From Romeriopsis sp046049545 (lineage in GTDB: Bacteria > Cyanobacteriota > Cyanobacteriia > Leptolyngbyales > Leptolyngbyaceae): DNA of 5,718 bases. Positions 1-4,873 of this stretch are shown piece by piece. The notes beneath the pieces were generated by a model that worked only from the letters and a program-made list of their open reading frames with translations, was not told the origin of the DNA and made no database searches. The first letter of the stretch is position 1, and each line of letters starts with the position of its first letter. The DNA is taken from the NCBI GenBank assembly GCA_046049545.1, contig JBJORF010000166.1, positions 1 to 5,718 of the forward strand. Reading direction: 5' to 3'. The position numbers were made by a program, and so were the translations under genes.

Positions 1-36
1 GTCGAGGCGAGTCAGTTCTTTTTTACGTCGTGCCAT
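1..36 (-). CDS. Start of an unidentified protein, cut by the left window edge
   Basis: Only the first 12 codons are in the window, reading MARRKKELTRLD, a basic and hydrophilic start. The start codon is well supported: a strong Shine-Dalgarno AAGGAGAG lies at 43-50, six bases upstream of the ATG at 36-34, and the frame stays open to the edge. The gene follows the slipin gene on the same strand after 64 bases with no clear terminator or promoter between, so co-transcription is likely. The fragment is too short to assign a family. Confidence 0.6.
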   Translation of the reverse strand, partial: MARRKKELTRLD

Positions 37-42
37 TTGGGT

Positions 43-50
43 CTCTCCTT
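43..50 (-). promoter_or_regulatory. Strong ribosome binding site of the left-edge gene
   Basis: The minus strand reads AAGGAGAG six bases before the ATG at 36. This near-perfect anti-16S match is the main evidence that the 12-codon fragment is a real gene start. Confidence 0.65.
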
Positions 51-100
51 TGTTCTATTTGGATTCTAGACCCCTTACACAAAATTCTGAGCACTCTCTA

Positions 101-1630
101 CTATCGATTTCGGATACTAATCAACTCCGTCAAAATGCTGTCCAGACTGCCGTTCACATTGATATGCTCAATTTTTTCGGCAATGCGTTCTAGCACTTCC
201 AGCTCTTTCAACCGCAGGGCGATCGGATTATCCTCCATCGCTTTCACCGTGTTCAGCATACTCCGCGTCGCAGCGGTTTCTTCCCGGCGACGGACGACGT
301 TGGCCTGCGCTGCTTTTTCCGCTTCGACGACTTTGCTGAGGATGGTTTTGATCTCACCCGGCAGGATGATGTCTTTCACCCCGACCGATTCGATTTCGAT
401 GCCGTAATTGCTGACTTTCTCGCGAATATAATCAGCAATGCTGACATCGATCGACCCCTTATCTTCCAGCAACGCATCGAGGGATTTCGTCCCCACGGCA
501 CCGCGCAGCGCAAACTGCAATTCCTTATAAATGAAATCGCTAATATTGCTCAAGTTCTGCTTGGCCCGCACCGGATCAACCACCCGATAGCCCGCCGTCA
601 AGTTCAAGCGCAGCGGCACTTTGTCCTTCGAGAGGATTTCCTGGCCGGAAACTTCCAGCGCTTGCAGGCGCTGGTCGATCGCTTCGGTTTTGAACGATCG
701 GCCAAAGACCCACCACACATGCGTCCCGGACGACAGCGTCTCTTGAAGTACGCCATCGAGATAGAGCAAACCCATATGCTGCGCCGCCACTTCCAGCACA
801 TGCAGCGAATGGTGACTCATCATCGCAATCTCCGGCAGCCCCGTCACCAGTTCCATCACCAACGCCGGGGATAGCTTCGGTTGCGCCTGAATATTCACCA
901 CTGCGATCGTCGCATCTTGCCAAAACAGCTTGCGACTGCAAGGCGGCAAAATCGCGATCGCTTTACCTTTGTGCCGGACTATCGCCACTTCCTCAGAACT
1001 GAGCTGCACCAGATTGCAATAATCCGCGACGAATTGCGGATGCTGCTCGATCAGCACATCCTCCATGGGAAATTGGGGATTGGGGATAATCCGGCTGAGC
1101 GTGGTGACTTTGATCGCACGGGTGACATTCCAAAATGCATAATCCCCCGGCGCTAAAGGCCGCACGAAATTATTTTGCACATAGAGCAAGCCAATTTCGG
1201 ACTCCGTAATTTGCACCTTGAGTAAGCCATTGATCACCTCGCCACCAGTCCGATCGACAAATTCCGGGGGCAATTCCAGCGATTGATCCAAATTAAACCG
1301 CTGCACTTCCACTTCCACAAACCCGCGCCAAAATGCCCGCAACTGATTCGGCCCGATGCTGATCCAGCGCTGCCCGAGCCGCACCAATGCGACTTCATTA
1401 AATGCCGTTTGCACGATCGTCAGATGCGCTTCTAACTGCGATCGGTGATTTTGCAGCAATAGTTCCAAGTTACCGATTTTCGCTTCCGGCTGATTCAGGT
1501 CATGGGTTTCCACTCGCCAACGGCTAAAAGGCGCACGACGATAAAGCCCTGGTTCCAGAATTCTCTGAAAATCACTGCGATGAAACATCAGCGCCCGCTC
1601 GTTGGGCTTAATATAAAACGTCTTCAACAT
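101..1630 (-). CDS. Slipin family (SPFH/band 7) protein with N-terminal tandem repeats
   Basis: A 509-residue protein. The C-terminal third (about residues 287-509) is a slipin-type SPFH domain: VSGQEILSKDKVPLRLNLT near 321-339, VGVKDIILPGEIK near 416-428, then a charged helical stretch with EAEKAAQANV and RRREETAATR near 436-457 and a helical tail. SPFH proteins form oligomeric scaffolds at membrane microdomains. I see no transmembrane segment or signal peptide, so any membrane contact would be peripheral or through partners. Residues 1-318 are unusual: a motif of the type GLLYxxx...L.PG..AFW recurs near 13, 81, 147, 216 and 287, a spacing of about 68. The protein is therefore longer than ordinary stomatin-like slipins. 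The ATG at 1630 has GAGG at 1640-1643, nine bases upstream. The stop is TAG at 103-101. The family call is firm; the physiological role is unknown. Confidence 0.93.
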   Translation of the reverse strand: MLKTFYIKPNERALMFHRSDFQRILEPGLYRRAPFSRWRVETHDLNQPEAKIGNLELLLQNHRSQLEAHLTIVQTAFNEVALVRLGQRWISIGPNQLRAFWRGFVEVEVQRFNLDQSLELPPEFVDRTGGEVINGLLKVQITESEIGLLYVQNNFVRPLAPGDYAFWNVTRAIKVTTLSRIIPNPQFPMEDVLIEQHPQFVADYCNLVQLSSEEVAIVRHKGKAIAILPPCSRKLFWQDATIAVVNIQAQPKLSPALVMELVTGLPEIAMMSHHSLHVLEVAAQHMGLLYLDGVLQETLSSGTHVWWVFGRSFKTEAIDQRLQALEVSGQEILSKDKVPLRLNLTAGYRVVDPVRAKQNLSNISDFIYKELQFALRGAVGTKSLDALLEDKGSIDVSIADYIREKVSNYGIEIESVGVKDIILPGEIKTILSKVVEAEKAAQANVVRRREETAATRSMLNTVKAMEDNPIALRLKELEVLERIAEKIEHINVNGSLDSILTELISIRNR

Positions 1631-1722
1631 CTCGACCTACCTCAGTTAAACCGGGCATCACACCCGCCACAAATTGCTTAGCGCCTAGTTATCGCAAACT
1701 GATGCAGTCAACCCGGCAGCGC

Positions 1723-1751
1723 ATAATACATATACTACACGAATATTTCAA
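1723..1751 (-). promoter_or_regulatory. Sigma-70-type promoter for the slipin gene
   Basis: On the minus strand a -35 box TTGAAA (1751..1746) and a -10 box TATTAT (1728..1723) are separated by exactly 17 bases. The inferred transcript would start near 1715 and leave a leader of about 85 bases before the slipin ATG at 1630. The region is AT-rich compared with its surroundings. No start-site data support it beyond this match. Confidence 0.55.
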
Positions 1752-1814
1752 ACTCCGCAAAGTTTGTGTCCATGAGCCACGATCGTGCGGGAAATTCGGG
1801 GTTGGACATTGTGA

Positions 1815-1973
1815 TTAAGCGCCCCCTTGCACCAATCTCAGGATGCCCGCAGGCAAGCCGAAGATTAGGATCGGGGTAAACAAATTTGCGATGCCGATCG
1901 TTGGCGGCGATCCCCGAGGGAAAACCTTGAACGACCACCAGAACAAACTCAGCAATACCAATAACCGAATCAC
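1815..1973 (-). CDS. Possible small hydrophobic membrane protein (52 residues, GTG start)
   Basis: A short reading frame starts at GTG 1973, directly after an in-frame TGA, and ends at TAA (1817..1815). The predicted product is strikingly hydrophobic. Residues 3-18 (RLLVLLSLFWWSFKVF) could form one membrane helix. A polar turn with PRGSPP (19-24) follows, then a second helix at about 26-47 (with LFTPILIFGLPAGILRL). A helix-turn-helix membrane hairpin is therefore plausible. Against it, no good Shine-Dalgarno precedes the GTG, and I recognise no family. It lies between the tRNA-like cluster and the slipin promoter on the same strand. Other frames overlapping it give composition unlike protein, which slightly favours this one. 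It could still be chance. Confidence 0.4.
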   Translation of the reverse strand: MIRLLVLLSLFWWSFKVFPRGSPPTIGIANLFTPILIFGLPAGILRLVQGGA

Positions 1974-2052
1974 TCAGAGCCGATCGTGGCCGCCGATTCT
2001 CCAGCCCGCAGGCCAGATTTCAGCTCACACAAAACTTCACGGAGTTAAATTG

Positions 2053-2069
2053 TTGTATGCAAGATACAA
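2053..2069 (-). terminator. Weak hairpin at the 3' end of the tRNA-like cluster
   Basis: A perfect 6-bp AT-rich stem (TTGTAT/ATACAA) with a 5-base loop lies immediately after the last T-arm on the minus strand and is followed by CAACAATTT. The stem is weak and the T tract short, so it is at best a poor intrinsic terminator. It may be only the decayed 3' side of an acceptor stem. Confidence 0.2.
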
Positions 2070-2158
2070 GTGGAGTCGAACCACAGGGATTGCTCCCTTA
2101 CCAAGGATTGCTCCTGAATAGGCAGCTTCTCAGGCTGTTGCCCAAGCCCAGGGCGGGG
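2066..2158 (-). tRNA. Degenerate class II tRNA-like gene, leucine(GAG)-like, with doubled variable arm
   Basis: On the minus strand, arms appear in tRNA order. A D-like arm is GCCC/GGGC with a 7-base loop (2154..2140). An anticodon-like arm is CAGC/GCTG with loop CTGAGAA (2137..2123), in which T33 precedes GAG and A37 follows. Then come two hairpins, AGGA-GCAA-TCCT (2115..2104) and AGGGA-GCAA-TCCCT (2098..2085), and a T-arm GTGG-TTCGACT-CCAC (2084..2070). A GAG anticodon with a long variable arm fits leucine tRNA, which is class II. No matching acceptor strands are visible, T8/A9 and the usual D-loop bases are missing, and no CCA is in place. It is therefore most likely a pseudogene or a rearranged gene. 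The doubled variable hairpin is not a normal tRNA feature. Confidence 0.42.
2085..2115. repeat. Tandem duplication of a GCAA-loop hairpin in the tRNA-like gene
   Basis: The 10-base string GGATTGCTCC occurs at 2087-2096 and again at 2105-2114, 18 bases apart. Each copy is the core of an inverted repeat (5-bp and 4-bp stems) whose minus-strand loop is GCAA, a GNRA-type tetraloop. This looks like an 18-base duplication of a tRNA variable arm. Confidence 0.6.
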
Positions 2159-2233
2159 TGGCGGAAAGTGTCGGAATCGAACCGACAACCAATCGATGTA
2201 CTATCGATCGCTCTACCAGTGAGCTAACTTTCG
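2159..2233 (-). tRNA. tRNA with near-complete cloverleaf, anticodon position GTA (Tyr-like), identity uncertain
   Basis: The minus strand folds as a standard class I tRNA: acceptor CGAAAGT with ACTTTCC (six pairs plus a C-C mismatch at 1-72), T8 A9, D-stem GCTC/GAGC with a GG-containing loop, anticodon stem ATCGA/TCGAT, 5-base variable loop, and T-arm GTCGG-TTCGATT-CCGAC. G73 is followed by an encoded CCA (2161..2159). The 7-base anticodon loop is TAGTACA, which puts GTA at 34-36. However, position 33 is A instead of the near-universal T, and position 37 is C instead of a purine. Bacterial tyrosine tRNAs are also class II, while this body has a short variable loop. The identity is therefore doubtful and the gene may be decaying. 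It starts only 2 bases after the preceding tRNA. Confidence 0.62.
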
Positions 2234-2235
2234 GG

Positions 2236-2309
2236 TGGGTAAGGATATGGGACTCGAACCCATGACATGCCGACGGGTATCGGCTACTCTACCACTGAGT
2301 TAATCCCCC
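2236..2309 (-). tRNA. tRNA-like gene with abnormal anticodon loop, glycine-like (ACC/CCC)
   Basis: The minus strand shows acceptor GGGGGAT with ATCCTTA (pairs at 2-7 including two G-T, mismatch G-A at 1-72), T8 A9, D-stem ACTC/GAGT with loop AGTGGTA, T-arm ATGGG-TTCGAGT-CCCAT, and C73 followed by an encoded CCA (2238..2236). All invariant T-loop bases are present. The anticodon arm is the anomaly. The stem GCCGA/TCGGC encloses only 6 bases (TACCCG). If the closing A-T pair opens, the loop is 8 bases, ATACCCGT, with T at 33. No register gives the normal 7. ACC or CCC would both read glycine codons. It could be a pseudogene or a tRNA with non-standard decoding. Confidence 0.58.
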
Positions 2310-2311
2310 TC

Positions 2312-2368
2312 GGAGTCGGGCCAGAAATTCCTGTGGTATGCGCCCTTGATGCCAGCGGCAGGCGCACC
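2312..2368 (-). other. Remnant of a tRNA-like unit: GC-rich hairpin plus decayed T-arm
   Basis: On the minus strand a strong stem pairs GGTGCGCC (2368..2361) with GGCGC-AT-ACC (2344..2335), enclosing a small TGCC/GGCA hairpin. Next comes CAGG-AATT-TCTG, then a 7-base CCCGACT flanked by CTGG and CCGAG. The last piece sits where a T-arm is expected and differs from TTCGACT at two bases. It lies 61-63 bases from the T-arms on either side, so a tRNA origin is plausible. No anticodon arm can be assigned, and its 3' side runs straight into the acceptor of the next tRNA. Confidence 0.3.
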
Positions 2369-2430
2369 AGTCCGGATTCAGAACCGGAACCGTTACAGAG
2401 AAAATCCTTTCGTCATCCGCTCTTCGACGT
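2361..2430 (-). pseudogene. Degenerate tRNA remnant with an 8-base T-loop or Gln(CTG)-like anticodon arm
   Basis: A perfect 5-bp stem TCCGG/CCGGA (2388..2371) encloses the 8-base loop TTCTGAAT. Read as a T-arm, it is TTCGAAT with one inserted T, followed by seven bases, G and CC, near the place of a CCA end. Read as an anticodon arm, it gives T33, CTG (glutamine) and A37, again one base too long. Upstream sequence (2430..2389) supplies no convincing acceptor or D-arm. I treat it as a tRNA fossil and the first member of the cluster. Confidence 0.33.
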
Positions 2431-2438
2431 TAACACAT

Positions 2439-2490
2439 GGAATTTGGAATTGTCAGGGGGAATTTATTCAGGGAATTTATTGGAAAATTT
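2439..2490. repeat. Cluster of GGAATTT repeats upstream of the recombinase
   Basis: GGAATTT or a close variant starts at 2439, 2446, 2459, 2472 and 2482. Within this, TCAGGGGGAATTTAT (2453-2467) and TCAGGGAATTTAT (2468-2480) form an imperfect tandem pair. The cluster lies between the divergent tRNA-like genes and the recombinase start. Short repeats in such a place can be arm-type recombinase or regulator binding sites, but it may also be simple AT-rich slippage sequence. Confidence 0.4.
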
Positions 2491-2537
2491 GCGATATTCT
2501 GGAACTTATCATCGCGTGAATGCTGAGGCGATTTCTG

Positions 2538-3485
2538 ATGGTGCCAATTGTGATTCCCACTGCGGCTAGTGCCCCGATCGATCGAAGCCCGATCGACCTG
2601 CGCCAAGCCCGCGTCGAAGAATTTCTCCAGGCGAAATCCCTGCAACCCAATAGCCAACGCGCCTACCGCCAAGATCTCCAAGCCTTCCTACGCTGGTCGT
2701 CGCAGCCCTGGGAAGCCGTCACCCCGCGCCAAATCGTGCAGTTCAAGGCGGAACTGATGCGGGCCGATCGCCCCATTCGCCTCAGCGATGCCACCGTGCG
2801 GCGCATCCTCGGCACCCTGCGCACCCTCTACGACTGGATGCAGCGCGTCGGCTACGTCAGCCACAATCCCACCCGCGCGATCGATCTGCCCAAACTCCCC
2901 GAACCGCCGATGCAACATCTCAGCGATCAGCAAGTGGAGCAAATCTTAATCGCCGCAATGGACAGCCAACTGCCGGAGCGCAATCTCGCCTTGCTATGGG
3001 TATTACAGCACAATCTCCGGGCGGGGGAATTGTCGGCATTGGACATCGCCGATTATGACGGGCAGCGATTGACGATTCGGCAGGCAAAGGCAGGGAGCTT
3101 TGGGGTTGTGCCGTTGAGCTTTGAGGCCCGATCGTGGTTGGATGATTATCTCAACTGGCGCACCGACCAAGGCGAAATCCTCGTGCCCACAACGCCGCTC
3201 TTTGTCTCCTATTCCCCCCAGAATCGCGGCGATCGCCTGGGCTATAGCGGCATCCGTAAACTGATGGACAGGCTCTCGATCGCCGTCGGCTTCAAATTTC
3301 ACGCCCACCAATTTCGCCATACCTACGCGACGAATCTCATGCTCAAAGGCATGAACCCGCACCACATCATGACCCTCACCCGGCACAAATCCCCGCAAAA
3401 CTTCCGGCGCTACAGTCGCGCGGCGGAAACCCTAGCCGCCGAACGGGCCTTTTATGCAGCGATCGGTGAATCGCCCATGGTGTAG
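2538..3485 (+). CDS. Tyrosine recombinase / integrase (XerC/D-like)
   Basis: From the ATG at 2538 the product is 315 residues. Numbering from the longer start at 2520 (321 residues), an N-terminal SAM-like DNA-binding domain spans about 27-115 (FLQAKSLQPNSQRAYRQDL is typical). The catalytic domain follows, with all expected residues: R167 (in NLRAGEL), K190 (QAKAGS), H263 and R266 (HQFRH), H289 (TRHKSP) and the nucleophile Y298 (RRYS). Such enzymes cut and rejoin DNA through a 3'-phosphotyrosine in phage or element integration, or in chromosome dimer resolution. The length fits. I prefer 2538 because GAGG at 2525-2528 is nine bases upstream; the ATG at 2520 has none. The 2 bases to the next gene suggest an operon. 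The gene is visibly more GC-rich than its two downstream neighbours but carries HIP1-type sites, so it is not recent. Target site and role are unknown. Confidence 0.92.
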   Translation: MVPIVIPTAASAPIDRSPIDLRQARVEEFLQAKSLQPNSQRAYRQDLQAFLRWSSQPWEAVTPRQIVQFKAELMRADRPIRLSDATVRRILGTLRTLYDWMQRVGYVSHNPTRAIDLPKLPEPPMQHLSDQQVEQILIAAMDSQLPERNLALLWVLQHNLRAGELSALDIADYDGQRLTIRQAKAGSFGVVPLSFEARSWLDDYLNWRTDQGEILVPTTPLFVSYSPQNRGDRLGYSGIRKLMDRLSIAVGFKFHAHQFRHTYATNLMLKGMNPHHIMTLTRHKSPQNFRRYSRAAETLAAERAFYAAIGESPMV

Positions 3486-3487
3486 CC

Positions 3488-4222
3488 ATGCCGGGACTTA
3501 CCTCATTGCAAATTAAATTACTGGCAATGGTGCTGATGGTGATCGACCATGCTGGACGATTACTGTTTGATGATGCCGTGGTGATGCTGGCCTTGGGGCG
3601 TTTGAGTTTTCCGCTATTTGCTTGGCTGGCAACGCAGGGTGAAAAACACACCCAGAATTTTCGGAATTATCTGATTCGGCTCGTCGTTGCAGGGGCGATC
3701 GCCCAGCCTATCTACTGCTATTTCATTATTCTGATGCGTAACCAACATCGGATTAGCTGGATTTTTGAATGGGGAAATTGGCAGTGGAATATGCTATTTG
3801 CCTTAGCCTATGGGGTCGCCGTTGTTCGCTATTGCAAGCGACAGGAAGATTGGGTATTGCAATTCACATTAGCGTCACTCTGTGCGATCGGGGCACAATT
3901 TCTGCATCTCGAAGGCGGCTACGTGACGACGATGAGTATCTATGCGATGTCACTACTGGAAACTGCCCCGTTAATTAGCATTGGGCTATTTGCCGCAGTA
4001 CATTTGCTGTATGGCTTGAACATTGAGCTGTTGGCGATCGCTGGCCCACTTATTTGTCTGCTATATAATGGCGTACAGGGGATGAAGGCGAAGTGGTTTT
4101 ATGTGGTTTATCCAGTCCACTTTTTAATTTTAGTCTTGTTAAAGATTTACACTATTCCAGCGGCGCTACCGAGTTGGGCTAGTGGCCATGGGGACTGGAT
4201 ACAGCAGTTCTGGAGGAGCTAG
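3488..4222 (+). CDS. TraX family integral membrane protein
   Basis: The 244-residue product matches the TraX family, whose founder N-acetylates F-pilin. Seen here are the N-terminal helix with the DH pair (D20-H21, in MVIDHAGRLL), GRLSFPLFAW (37-46), a conserved H54 before a second helix, and the C-terminal KWFYVVYPVHFLIL (202-215) characteristic of the family. Several hydrophobic stretches (about 8-26, 64-82, 102-114, 125-140, 161-195, 203-220) indicate a multi-pass membrane protein. Bacteria carry many TraX homologues outside conjugation systems, probably membrane acyltransferases with unknown substrates. No pilin or transfer gene is in view, so pilin acetylation should not be assumed. The ATG at 3488 is 2 bases after the recombinase stop and lacks a good Shine-Dalgarno, which suggests translational coupling. 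The stop TAG (4220-4222) is 3 bases from the next start. Confidence 0.88.
   Translation: MPGLTSLQIKLLAMVLMVIDHAGRLLFDDAVVMLALGRLSFPLFAWLATQGEKHTQNFRNYLIRLVVAGAIAQPIYCYFIILMRNQHRISWIFEWGNWQWNMLFALAYGVAVVRYCKRQEDWVLQFTLASLCAIGAQFLHLEGGYVTTMSIYAMSLLETAPLISIGLFAAVHLLYGLNIELLAIAGPLICLLYNGVQGMKAKWFYVVYPVHFLILVLLKIYTIPAALPSWASGHGDWIQQFWRS
4212..4218 (+). promoter_or_regulatory. Ribosome binding site of acpH inside the end of the TraX gene
   Basis: GGAGGAG, seven bases before the ATG at 4226, is a full anti-16S match. It lies within the last codons of the TraX-family gene, fixing the start and supporting translation from a shared message. Confidence 0.65.
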
Positions 4223-4225
4223 GCG

Positions 4226-4873
4226 ATGAATTATCTAGCGCATTTATTTCTTGCTGATCCAAAGCCGGAATTATTGATTGGGAATTTATTAGGTGATTTC
4301 CGTACAGGGGTATCGCTCGATGCCTACGCGCCATTAATTCGGATGGGAATTGAGCAGCATTTGCAGATTGATGCCTATACCGATCGGCATCCGATTGTGA
4401 TGCGCGATCGGCAGCGGTTTTCCCCGCCCCAACGACGATTTGCCGGAATTATCTTGGATGTGCTGTATGACCATTATTTAGCGAAACATTGGAGCAGTTA
4501 TACGCACATTTCACTGAACAAATTCAGCCAGAATGTCTATCAGATTTTGCAGGCGTACCGATCGATCTTACCCGAGAAACTCCAGCGGGCCCTGCCAGAT
4601 ATGATTGAGCAGGATTGGCTTTGTTCCTATGCCGATTTGGAGGTGATTGAATATGTGCTTAAGCGGATGGCGAACCGATTTAGGCGACCGACACCGATCG
4701 GGGCAAGTTACGCTGAAATTTTGCTGCATTATCAGGAATTCGAGCAGGGGTTTTTAATTTTTTTCCCAGATCTCATGCAACATTGCGATCATATCGGCAT
4801 TAATTCTCGATCAAATAACTTGCCCTCAACCTCAATCAATTGGCCAGGAAAGGCTTTGCCCACTGAAAGTTAA
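4226..4873 (+). CDS. acpH: Acyl carrier protein phosphodiesterase (AcpH family)
   Basis: AcpH hydrolyses the phosphodiester link of holo-ACP, releasing 4'-phosphopantetheine and apo-ACP, in the cytoplasm. The sequence carries the family marks: MNYLAHLFLA at the N-terminus (H6), GNLLGDF at 19-25 (D24), QHLQIDAYTDRHP at 44-56 (H45, D49, D53, H55) and LDVLYDHYLAKHW at 77-89 (D78, D82, H83). These Asp and His residues suit the metal-dependent HD-like fold of the family. At 215 residues it is a little longer than the E. coli enzyme because of a polar tail after about 188. The start is fixed by GGAGGAG at 4212-4218. It is the last gene of the probable recombinase-TraX-acpH operon. The stop TAA (4871-4873) overlaps that of the convergent transpeptidase gene. 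Many bacteria have this family, but activity of the cyanobacterial members is inferred. Confidence 0.88.
   Translation: MNYLAHLFLADPKPELLIGNLLGDFRTGVSLDAYAPLIRMGIEQHLQIDAYTDRHPIVMRDRQRFSPPQRRFAGIILDVLYDHYLAKHWSSYTHISLNKFSQNVYQILQAYRSILPEKLQRALPDMIEQDWLCSYADLEVIEYVLKRMANRFRRPTPIGASYAEILLHYQEFEQGFLIFFPDLMQHCDHIGINSRSNNLPSTSINWPGKALPTES

Noticed and set aside
576..941. Open frames of 60-120 codons on both strands inside the slipin gene
   Set aside because: They overlap the slipin gene in other frames, have low-complexity composition and no ribosome sites.
1735..1938. A 67-codon minus-strand frame with ATG starts at 1938 and nearby
   Set aside because: It covers the slipin promoter, has no ribosome site and no recognisable protein pattern, and overlaps the more protein-like hydrophobic frame at 1973..1815.
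1843..2121. A 92-codon plus-strand frame
   Set aside because: It runs antisense into the tRNA-like cluster, has a polar random composition and no ribosome site.
2066..2158. Group I intron in a tRNA-Leu gene, as found in cyanobacterial tRNA-Leu(UAA)
   Set aside because: The segment is too short and no P7/catalytic core elements or split anticodon loop can be seen; a rearranged tRNA explains the arms better.
1631..2537. CRISPR array in the gene-poor stretch
   Set aside because: No repeat of 20 bases or more recurs with regular unique spacers; the periodic signal is the tRNA T-arm.
2267..2569. A 100-codon plus-strand frame reaching into the recombinase gene
   Set aside because: It is antisense to the tRNA-like genes and overlaps the recombinase start in another frame, with no conserved look.
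3003..3651. Minus-strand frames of 131 and 91 codons under the recombinase and TraX genes
   Set aside because: They are mirror frames of well-supported genes, with no start signals.
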